NCBI RefSeq assembly: GCF_000485595.1
Contig: NW_014577074.1
Coordinates: 645,307-709,306, forward strand
Source: Priapulus caudatus
Lineage: Eukaryota > Priapulida > Priapulimorpha > Priapulimorphida > Priapulidae
Length of the DNA: 64,000 bases
Reading direction: 5' to 3'
Positions 1 to 10,100 of the stretch are shown in pieces. Numbering within the stretch: the stretch's first letter is position 1; every line of letters begins with the position of its first letter. A model generated the notes under the pieces. The model was not told the origin of the DNA. It searched no databases and saw only the letters and a list, made by a program, of their open reading frames with translations. A program made the translations under genes and the position numbers.

Positions 1-397
1 ATTATCAAAACGCACACCTTTTTTTTTTTTTTTTTTTGTGTTTTATTTTTCATTAATTTAACTTATAAACTCGAAGATAAACGCAAATGGTTGTAAATAT
101 CACAGACATTGCCGGAAGTCGGTTCACATGTTTATAACGACAGTCGCAAAGCGCTCTAGAATGACGAATGTGATTGGTTGTATTTTTAGATAAAGTTTTA
201 ATAGTCTACTTTGAAAAATTGAGTGTTGTTCCTTTTTGACTAAACATGCTAAATGTGTGATTCAAGTTATCCACATGTCCAAGAACTGATATTTTGTTAG
301 ATGAAAAAAAAATCACCTAAAAAATGTCAAAATTAATATTACAAATGCAGAGCTAATTTTTAGCCCAAAATGCTGGAAATGGCATTTCATGAAGTCT

Positions 398-645
398 AGT
401 TTTCAAATTTTTTCCGGGGGGGCATGCCACCGAACACCCCTAGTTTGCCTCGTGACCTGCAGGCACTCCGATGCAAATCACACACCTCGGCGAGCCAAGG
501 TGTGCGATTTTTCACTCGCCTGCATTTTCCAAAACACAAGGACTGCCCCCCCCCTCTCCCTTGATTCGGTTGCCAGTGAGTTTATCAGAAGAATACCCAG
601 CTAAAGTACACGTTAGTTGAGCGCTGTCGCTCTGCGGCACTTGTT
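398..645 (+). repeat. Degraded repeat mosaic: C/G-run module plus the end of repeat family A
   Basis: The first part (about 410-560) has runs of G and C around 'gcatgccacc' and resembles a module at about 12310-12400. The last 85 bases match the terminal segment of repeat family A (as at 5764-5848): a tract ending in 'gctctgcggcacttgttt'. Non-coding; the open frame across it is not a gene. Confidence 0.6.
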
Positions 646-829
646 TGAGGAAACCAGAGAGGTGGCACAGTGAAACTGCGGAGCTTATCTGGTACTGCCT
701 GTTGATATAAATTCAAATGTGCCCAACAGTTCCTCTGGCTAGAAATACAAAAGAAGAGGATTTAGGTTGTGCTTAAATTCAGAGGTTAGGAAATGCTGTG
801 CTTAAATTCATGGTGTAATTAAAGCAGGA

Positions 830-1070
830 TTCCCCTGAAATCCAGAATGCATCTAATCAATGTAATGTTCTGTGCAGGATTTCGTCCATAAAAATATTTA
901 GATCAGATAGGCTCAACATAAAAGCTGCCTTCTTTAAATCTTGTGTGTTCCTATGTTTACATCGACAAAAGTGTCTCACACCTTTGTGTCGAGTAATATT
1001 GACATAGCGGCTCCAAAAGATTTGACTTATCTGCGTATATATCTGTGCATACAATATAGTACGTAAATAA
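830..1070 (+). repeat. Dispersed repeat, related to 31311-31673
   Basis: Shares collinear blocks with the 31.3-31.7 kb repeat: 'tccataaaaatattt', then 'aaaagctgcctt', then 'gagtaatatt', then 'gtaaataag'. Divergence between the copies is substantial. No coding capacity was seen. Probably an old non-autonomous transposon copy. Confidence 0.55.
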
Positions 1071-1986
1071 GTCTTAATTCTTATAATTTTGCTATTGGTG
1101 AAATTAAGTTTGAGTAAGTGGTTATTATGTTCTCAATGCTAGTTTATTATGAGGTTTAAAAAAACTGTTTATTTTGTTGTTGTGCAAAACTACTATCCTA
1201 GATTAGACTAGGCACTGTTGCTGTGCCACCTGTACAAGCTCAAGTAAATTTTGAATGAAAGGTCATTCCTACATGTTTGCATTTTTCTAATTATATTTTT
1301 AATTAACAAGGCTTGTTTGTGCTAAACGTGGCATTTGGGGGACATTTTTATGTGGTAATCAAGGAATGGTAATATATGTAAAAACATTCATGGCAGCTTT
1401 TCACTTTGGGGCTGCAGTTTTAAAAACAATTTTCACCTACTACAACTACAAGTGCCTTTTTTCACACAATCATAAACCAATTATCCACATTATGGGGTAT
1501 TTTATTGCTTGGAATATTGTAAACAAGAAATCAATATTTAGCTAACGTACTGGTAAAAAATGCTATTGCCATCCACATATGAAAAATATAATATATATAT
1601 GAAAATATATTTTGTGATTCTCGCCATAAACTTATATATATAAATATTTATCAAATTACTGGGTCCATCAGCTCGTGCAGACCTCTTGCATTATCTTTTC
1701 GTGTTGCCTCCTTAATTCAGAGGAGGAATACTATATGTGAAGCCTTTTGGATTCGCATTCAGTGTTGTTTATGTGACTGAGGCTAATGCTATTCTCTGGG
1801 CTTCATTTGACCATGTTGGAATAGCTCAAAGTGTTCTTGTGTTATGTTGTTACGAGTCTAGCGAGTCTAGAGTCTTAATCTTGATGAGTTCCAAACTCCC
1901 AACTACTTGGAAATGTGAATTTCTGATTTAATTTTGAGTGTGTGAAGATAACTTTTATGGGAATATAGTTGTGACCTTACTTTTAG

Positions 1987-2989
1987 CATGATGACCGGGA
2001 TGTGGCGGGACCAGAGGGAATGTCAGGCATGTTCGGCAGTGACTGGAGCCGTGGTAGAGGCTCAAGGTTTTTCAGAGGCTCCACTTACCGAGGCAGATTC
2101 GGAGGAGCACCGCGAGGAGGTTATCGCGGTAACTTCCGTGGAAGAGGAGGCTTCAGAGGGCGAGGTGGTATGTCAAAAATGTTAATGAACCCCATTCATG
2201 GCTTTAATAATTTGCCGAGTTAAGTGATTATTGATATCTGCTTAATTGATGAGTAACTGTGTCCCGATTGGTTGCCATTGTTATCCATGTAAGTCACGTT
2301 TTACTGATATCATGCTCAGTGCAGTTTATGAGGTTTGTTAAGCTTGATTTATCCGAATTTGTAATATATGATGCATGAGTATTTATTTTTATTTTTTATC
2401 TAGATAAATCATGTTACCTCACAAAAATAATTCGAATTGCAACCAGTGTATTATCAAGTGGCTCAATTACAACAAACATAATCAGCTAGACTGATTTTAA
2501 ATTACTAAAGCATTCACAAACAATTTACATGAGGCCAATGTTATTAAAAATTATTTATGCATCCCAGCAATGTGTGGATTTTTAAAGTGCTAACTTACCA
2601 AATTATATTGAATTACATGTTATAAAATAGAATAATCAAACTAAGAGATGGCAATTCTCAGTGAAATTAATATGAAAAACAAGTAAAACATATAAAGTAT
2701 GTTGCATGATATGCACGTTTATTTTTAATTGGATCATGTAAAATTTCAGGTCCATCTTTCTTCCGTGAAAAGAGCGTGGAGCGAGAATGGAAACACGATA
2801 AATATTTGGATACAGAAACGGTAAAAACATTTTTGTCGATTATAAAATCGCATTTACACGATAAGGCTTACATAAGATTAGTATTCTAATACTCTGTAAT
2901 AGTATTTAGTTGGTTATGTGTACTTTATAATGACTTTCCTGTTTTTTTTATAGGAAGATACAGGTGAGAAACCTACCAGTACGACTTAA
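1987..2989 (+). CDS. C-terminal exons of an RGG-box RNA-binding-type protein (5' part missing)
   Basis: Three exons, 1987-2167, 2750-2820 and 2954-2989, joined by GT-AG introns with phases that close (1, then 0), ending at TAA 2987-2989. The first encodes a Gly/Arg-rich tail with many RGG/RG, FRG and YRG units, typical of RNA-binding proteins that are arginine-methylated. The second encodes a charged stretch with the motif EWKHDKY, and the last encodes EDTGEKPTSTT. Trp-x-His-Asp-x-Phe/Tyr motifs occur in Barentsz/CASC3-like and THRAP3/BCLAF1-like nuclear RNA proteins, so a role in mRNA processing or export is a guess. I could not name the family. The start codon is not in view; the exon begins in frame at an AG acceptor. 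EIF6 lies downstream in convergent orientation. Confidence 0.75.
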
Positions 2990-3119
2990 TATGCGGTAAG
3001 CACAGACACACCCACAACAGCAGCATAGACAGCAGTATTTGATATACAAGTGTTTCTCCACAGTAGTTGACAGCTTCCTCCATCATAGTCCTCAGTTTTA
3101 CTTGTGGCTAATACCCTGG

Positions 3120-3572
3120 GGCCGGTTTCACGAAGCGTAATTAACTTTAATTATAATTAAATCACTAATCATGATTAACCTCCCATAATTATGATTAGTT
3201 AATCATACTTAAAAATCTGTTTCACGAAGTAATTTAATTACATATTTAACTAATCACATAATTAGCCGACTTATACATGAATCACTGTATTCAAAATGGC
3301 GGACAATGCAAAAAGTACCTGCAAAACGATACCTGAAAAGGAATTAATTTGCAATTATAATTACTAAATTAGTACAGCTAATCTTAGATAATTTAAATTT
3401 CCTTGGGATAAAATGGAAGTAAAATTTCCAATTGTAAAATCTGCAGCCTACTTACTGTACTAGTACTAGCAACTAATTATGATTAGTGGATGTAATCATG
3501 CTTCTGAATAGAAATAAATATTGTGATTAACTTGATCATGATTAAAGTTAATTACGCTTCGTGAAACCGGCC
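3120..3572. mobile_element. MITE with 33-bp perfect terminal inverted repeats
   Basis: The ends are near-perfect inverted repeats starting 'ggccggtttcacgaagcg' and running on through 'taattaactttaat'. The element is 453 bp, AT-rich inside, with no open frame. Flanks show a 5-bp direct repeat CCTGG at 3115-3119 and 3573-3577. Similar 'gccggtttcac' ends are common on animal MITEs; superfamily not assigned. Confidence 0.85.
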
Positions 3573-3938
3573 CCTGGTACATAAGCTATGGCTATGTGAT
3601 GACACAATGAGAAATCACTGTAGATATATCATCGACTACTAGCTCAGATACCTGTACATTGGCCTAAGGAATGTAGAAGGGCAATAGTAGATTATTTGGC
3701 AATGTCGGTGAAATATAATAAATTGTATCAAATATGATACTTTTCAGCGATTTATCATTAGGTTTAGATGTAATTCTAGCATTATACAAGTTATATGTGA
3801 ACTCCCATGACCACTACACATTCTCTTGTGAATGGATAGCTAAATGAAGTTATTTGCCAACAGTTAGTTGCTTTTAATAAGAATATATTTATCATCCCTA
3901 TTAAACAAGTTCATTAGGTTGGTAGACTAATAGATGTG

Positions 3939-4554
3939 ACTGGGTTAATTGTTACTCAACCGTGAAGATTGGAAACGTACAGCTTACGTTTCGCCTCCTG
4001 TCAGGAGGCTTTCTCAAAGCCAATTGATGATTATCAGTTTTGACCACCAGATGGTGTGGTGGTCAGTAGCTTAGTCCACACGTGACTGAGCCAATCAAAA
4101 TCAGGTGATGTATTAAGGAGGCCATCTGGATCACTGATCTCTATAATGTAATAGATTATATTATAGAGATCAGTGATCTGGATCCGCAAGACCCCGAACA
4201 TCAACCGTGACGAGGGGGATCAGGGGCGTGTACAGGATTTGTACCAGGGGGGTCTAACCGTAAACCAAACTTGCGAGCACGCGAAGGAGGGGTTTGGGAA
4301 AAAATGTTGAAATTAGACCCCCTTAGATGCGTTTTTTGCGCGAGCAGGGGGGGTCCGGACCCCCTGGACCCCCCCCCCCGTACACGCCCCTGGGGATACA
4401 GGCTCAGTCACGTGTGGACTAAGCTACTGACCACCACACCATCTGGTGGTCAAATCTGATAATCATCAGTTAGCTTTGAGAAAGCCTCCTGGATGGAGGC
4501 GAAACGTAAGCTGTACGTTTCCAATCTTCACGGTTGAGTAACAATTAACCCAGT
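3939..4554. mobile_element. Foldback-type element with ~150-bp inverted arms
   Basis: The left arm (3939-4095) and right arm (4403-4554) are inverted copies, starting 'actgggttaattgttactc' and containing 'gaccaccagatggtgtggtgg'. The middle (about 4190-4400) is a different G/C-run module resembling those at 410-560 and 12.3 kb. TAGAT occurs close to both ends and may be the target duplication. A separate micro-palindrome (4132-4175) is nested inside. Confidence 0.8.
4132..4175. mobile_element. 44-bp micro-palindromic insertion (copy 1) with 8-bp target duplication
   Basis: The sequence runs from CACTGATCTCTATAAT to its inverse ATTATAGAGATCAGTG with a ~12-base centre, and is flanked on both sides by the 8-mer ATCTGGAT (4124-4131 and 4176-4183). 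A second copy with the same arms sits at 55820-55862 with a different 8-bp flank. A foldback this short with clean 8-bp duplications looks like a minimal hAT-type (8-bp TSD) non-autonomous element. Confidence 0.85.
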
Positions 4555-4950
4555 TAGATTTATATCTGTCATGTTTAATTTTGTCATAGCTCTGCATTTA
4601 ATTTCATTATTTCATGAATGAGTTTTACGTTTAGTTTGAGTTGCATGAATAAATTATCTGCAAAAGTATATACATTGAAATTTTGTAATTTTAGAATATC
4701 ATTGAATTCTGTTATGGATCAAACTTGATTGTATATGGTTATACCTATTATACAATTGTAAAATGTCACAAAAGCAACTACGAGGTTATATGAAACTGTG
4801 TGTACATTCTCTTCATTATGTCTGCAAATATTTACTACGTGATCTTCATAAAAAAATAAAAAGGTACGTGGGTTGAAAGTAAAATGAAGACAACATCATT
4901 ATACGTTTGATCCAATATGTATATCTTATCCTGTTGTAATTTTAATTATT

Positions 4951-5848
4951 AGCTCAGCTGACGAAGTCAGATGCAGCTTGTAGAATCGCATGATTGTCCG
5001 TGCGTGCGTGCGTCAACAGTTGGGCACAAATATTAACCGCTCGACGTACGGTCTTGATATTCGGGACATCGTGGGGGATCACGAAAATAACTCGGGATGT
5101 CGAATTTGGGGGCCAAAGGTCAAGATGTGTCAATGGAGGGGGAATATTTCGCCCTTAACTTAAGGTATAGGAGGAAATACGGAATTGCGGCACAAATCTC
5201 AACGGCTTGACCTACGTTCTTAATATTCGATATATAGTGTGATGGGGAGGAAACCCATCACCAGCGCGAAATTGGAGGTCACAGGTCAAAGGGCAGTGGG
5301 GGAAAGGGCAGATATCAGACATTTTCTGAGGACATGGTCTAACGGACCGAGTGCAAAACTTTTTTGTTTCAGCGCTGACCTACCGTTTTTATCACTTTAT
5401 TGAAAGGACCATGAAATCTACTTTCCGCTGACGTGCGAAGAGTAAGTGTCTGATAACCTTTTGACCCTCAAGAGGAGGGTTAACCATGGATTTGTTGACT
5501 GTTAACAAAGGACTGAACTGCTTTTGCTATTAGAACCCCCTCCCCCACCACCACCACCACCACCACTACGCTCGCGCTCGACGCATATCCATGATAACAT
5601 GTTAATATAGCGAAGTCATTAAATAGCTGTTAAAAGTTACACAGCTGTATCTTTATTACTGTACTACCAGTAGGTATAGCAAAGCCTATCATAGATTTTA
5701 GATCTGTATTAGTAGTATCCTAGATATATGCTCTGAGCGCGAACGCGGTGGCAGGAGGGCGCACTTGATTCGGTTGCCAGTGAGTTTATCAGAATAATAC
5801 CTGGCTACAGTACACGTCAGTTGAGCGCTGTCGCTCTGCGGCACTTGT
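4951..5848 (+). repeat. Repeat family A, copy 2 (~900 bp)
   Basis: Starts 'agctcagctgacgaagtcag' (imperfect terminal hairpin, GACGAAGTC core) and runs through 'ttgggcacaaatattaaccg' to the other end '...gctctgcggcacttgtt'. Collinear with 33897-34927 and inverse to 17029-17678, 45818-47026 and 62791-63989. Non-coding; contains a CCA-trinucleotide run near 5540-5565. Confidence 0.85.
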
Positions 5849-7138
5849 TGAAAAGAAGTCGGTTAATGCTGCATTAGGTTGGACTAGAATCCAAATAATT
5901 TACTGCCATCCATCTATCATAATGGATGAACCCTGAGCAAAGCAAAATAGTAATGGCCCATGACTATGAGTCTCTTGTAATGTCACAGAGGGTGAGGTGC
6001 ATGTGTTTTTAATTTCTCACAACTAGCCAAATATGGTAGTAATTATCAGGTCAGAGAGAGGACTGAGAAAAAGCAGGCAGCAAACATTCTCTGGCACAAC
6101 TTAATAAAATAGCAGTTCCACTCCCTCTTGCCCCAATGGTACTTTTTGGTTGCCTCTGTCTGTAAGGACGCTGGTTTGGCCTCCTACCCCTGTTTTCCCC
6201 TGCTTGGCCCATCTTACACTTCGAATGACGTAGTACAGCCGAAAGGTACGGCCTGAATATAGGGGGTCATAAAATAGATACTGTTAGCTGTCATTTGGAG
6301 CGTCATAAGCAGGCCATGTCAATAAAGGTGTGACACGTTCAGCTTCGTTCCAGGCCAAACTGCGGATGCACCCTGATGGTGGGCCTGATGTGAATATACA
6401 TGTATATCACACAGGTGACGGGAATACTACTGATATATATGTTCACGCTTTTAGGATTTGCAGTTAGTTTGTTAAAATACTGATTGTAGGATATTCAGAA
6501 GTTTAATGTACGAAGACCGACAAGATATTTTTGTTGTCTTAATTTTAATAATCCGTTAGGTAGTCAAGGAATGTTTGTCAGTTTTTTCTTGTTATCTCCT
6601 TGACAGTAATTTCCTGCACTGTATCACAACACTACCACACTATACGTGTATAACCATTAAAAAGTGAAGAATATTTGAACTCAAAATCATGTTGATTATC
6701 AATTCCTGTCCATTTGTAGAATTAATCAATGAATCTTACAGATGCCTAGGAGCCAACATTCTAACATGAGTGAATACAAACACATTTGTTTTTTATTCAC
6801 TCCTGCACGCATGCACTTATGTAATCCCACATTTTTGAGTTATACAAATATGAATTTCAATACAATTTATAGAAATTTATATAAGATCTGATTATATTTT
6901 GCATCACATTGCATATGTTTTAAAACAATGTGAAAAAGGAGTTATACTTGAAGCTCAGGTAATGTACTAATATGGCAGTATTTTCAGTTTGTGCATTATT
7001 ATTGACACGATTATAGTTTGGAGTAATAAGCTGACAGCTTATTACCCCAAGATTATAGCAATGCACTCTGATAATAAATATCTGCTTTGTTATGCAATGC
7101 ATTTAAGACTGAACTTACACACCACTGTCAAAATCCTG
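5849..7138. other. Intergenic, convergent 3' side of the RGG gene and EIF6
   Basis: AT-rich spacer. No exon or clear element recognised apart from the EIF6 poly(A) signal at 6792-6797. Confidence 0.5.
6792..6797 (-). terminator. Candidate EIF6 poly(A) signal
   Basis: TTTATT on the plus strand (AATAAA on the minus strand), about 340 bases beyond the EIF6 stop and the nearest canonical hexamer to it. Position-based inference only. Confidence 0.4.
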
Positions 7139-10100
7139 CTACACTGAGCTGAAGTTTATAGGTCGATGGAATTCAACAATTACTGTTGTCCACATACTCT
7201 GTTGACTTCCATGTTACCATGTTAGTTCACTTCTTATGTCATACTGTAAAAAAAGAAAGTGCTTGTTCACAGAAAATACATTGGGACCAAGTGTATAAGG
7301 TACATTAAAAACACGTAACAAGGCGCGAAATTAGCACCGGCCTACCGGCATATGCTGGCAAATTATTGGCGAACCAGTAACATTGGCAAAACACCGGCCC
7401 ACCGACCCGGTGTTTTCAGCCGTGTTAGCGAGTACCTACATTTTTATTTATAGCATTAATTAGCAAATAGCCAACATTACTGTTTTACCTGAACGATATC
7501 ACGCCATAATTTATCATCATTTTACAAATTTGAAATCGAGAATGCAAGCATGAAACATGACATTGATTTTACAAACAAAATTTGTGATAGTTGGTACATT
7601 ATGGTGAGGGCTGGTAAAAAAATTGCTGTTACCAGCCCTCTGGGCCGGTGTAAAAAAATCTTAATTTCATGCCGTGTGTAATTAGTGGTTTTGCTATTCA
7701 TTCCTTTCACAGCTAGCATTCTGCGTATTACGATTACACACCTATCTATGAGCGACTCTCGCATCTTCGTCGCAATTGCGGATGGATGTTGATCTTGTAG
7801 TTTAAAAACACTTTCAACGACTGAGAGCTCTGTACTTGTAGTGTCAATGCCACAGAATGCGCACCAATCATTGACAACCATTCCGGCACCAATCACATCA
7901 CTACCTCGGTTGACAGTTCCAGCCTACAAGAAGAATTCAATCATATCATCACGAAATAGGTGTAAATGCCATGTAGAACAATTGGCTGCAGGCACAAGGC
8001 ATTACATAATATTTAAACATGAATACACCGCATATCAGCTATTACATTTCTAATTACATAATTATAGACACCGACAAACGAACAACACAGGCATCAAATG
8101 TTGACATACTTTCCAAACCAGTTTCACTATTTTTACTACAAGTATAGAAATAGCTTTCATGGACTAAGATAAGTGAGAGCTCTATGTAATGATTTGTATT
8201 GATCCATTTTACTATTTATATTTAACAAATTATATAAAACCATGTTTTTATAACTTGATGAGTTTATAGATAACTTGGATACACTGACTGAACAATGTAC
8301 TCATCATTATTACCCTACCACTAGAGGAACTTGAATGAGTGATGATAGTTCATCTTGATCTTCTACTGATGTCTTTGGGTGAACCTACAAAATTTCAAGT
8401 ACTTCTTTTACAGATTACCATTGACAAAATTATGCAGTGTGTAAAACCGAAATAAGTTAAAAGTCGCTACTTGTGAAACACCTATCTACATTTACTCCTC
8501 GTACAATTATTCCCGAACATTACAATTCCTACAATACAATAAACTTGTGCTTTTATTTCATGCTTTTACATAGATGCTTTAAGTTATGTTTTTATGCTTC
8601 CTACAAGTCAAACGTTTAACAGTGTCTAACTCTTCTACTGTACTTACCAGACCTCCTTGGTTACTTAGAGCACAGTAGCTTCCGACCAAGACATTGTCAG
8701 CCAATGTTTGCCGAAATACTTCCACCTTTAGAACGTCTGCTAACAATTCTTCTGTTTCCTGCATGGACATTAAATGTGGGTTTATATCTTGCAGTAAGTA
8801 GGAGTGATATTGATTTCATATCATATATTTCATATAATTTACACACATTAGTAGTTTAAATCAATAATAGTAGCGCGCAAAATTAGCGCTGTTTTGCTGG
8901 CGGCCGCCGGTTCAAACCCTCGTATAATCTTGTCTATCTTGCCTTTATATCAACAATATTTACCTATTTCCTGACTAGTTTTTACTTCACTAAGACTACT
9001 CTACTTCTTAATATAAACTGTGCAAATATATACTATGAATATGCCTAATAAACACAAAACTAATACTTTTATTAATTATGGAATAAATTGAACAAAATTA
9101 AGGGCCTGTTCAAACTTGTAAGGGCCTGTTCAAAATTTTGGGTGGGCCTGTTCACATTTTGGCTAATTTCATGCCTTGATAATAACAAATGGATATAATC
9201 ATGTATGACAAAAAACACAAATACATGTCTCAGCACAGATTGGCCATTCTGAGTGTACACGTTTCCACATCCATAATAACTAGGAATACGTGTGTGCATC
9301 TGTGTCTGTCTGTGTTTGTCTGTCTGTGTGTGTGTGCATGTGTGTGCTGGATATAAATGGTTAGAAAATGTGTTACAATATATATGTGAAGGTCAGCACA
9401 CAATTGCTGACCAGTGGCACACTACACATACAAATTCAGATGGCATGACGGGGTTAGAACAGTCATGTAACAATGCTTTTCAGTCTTTATATTGATGTAG
9501 TAACTTTAGTAGTATGGCTAGTGGTTTTAGTATTTGACCAAACAGTTTCATTTTGAATTTTCTGTGGAAAAAGGTGAGGAATACCCTATCCAGATCCGGA
9601 TGCACCAATGCCACGTAATCGTTGCATGCAATAACATTTCCTAGTGCCGACAATTTTTCCTCAACTCGCTGAATTTTCACACTATCGGGTAGAGAATTTC
9701 TCATTTGTTGCAATTCCTGATCTGTGGTAGAGCTGGGGACAAGTAGACCATGCCTATTTCCTAGAAACAAAAAATGACAAAATAATTTACGTTAATGAAT
9801 TTATCAGCAGTAAGAATGCAGTTACAAACAAGCAACACGCACTCAGATTAGTAATAGCCAACCTGAAATTTTATCATTATATAAATTTGGTCATTCATAT
9901 ATACAGTTCCCAAACAACACGTATAACCAAACTGGGCAGCTAGAAAATATATAGTACTGGGCAATAATCTAAATTAAAATTGAATGGAACCTTGAATACT
10001 TGGAATATTAGAGAAGTAATTCTGCATTACAATCACTAACAAGGTAATAACTGGTACCAATAATTTTATAATCAATACCAATTGTTCAAATACCAGTTTT

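Larger units (their letters stand above)
1..1986. other. 5' flank / intron of the RGG-box gene, no confident exon
   Basis: No exon recognised. It opens with a 17-T run near position 21, is AT-rich, and contains two degraded repeats (398-645 and 830-1070). Upstream exons of the RGG-box gene should lie here or before the window, but no open stretch shows convincing coding character with matching splice phase. The 1737-1931 open frame has no recognisable motif and is probably chance. Confidence 0.5.

Noticed and set aside
7522-7741. C-terminal extension of EIF6 in the open frame
   Set aside because: It runs past the conserved C-terminus, through a GT donor in the right phase, into a transposon. 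The spliced model restores the 245-aa family length.
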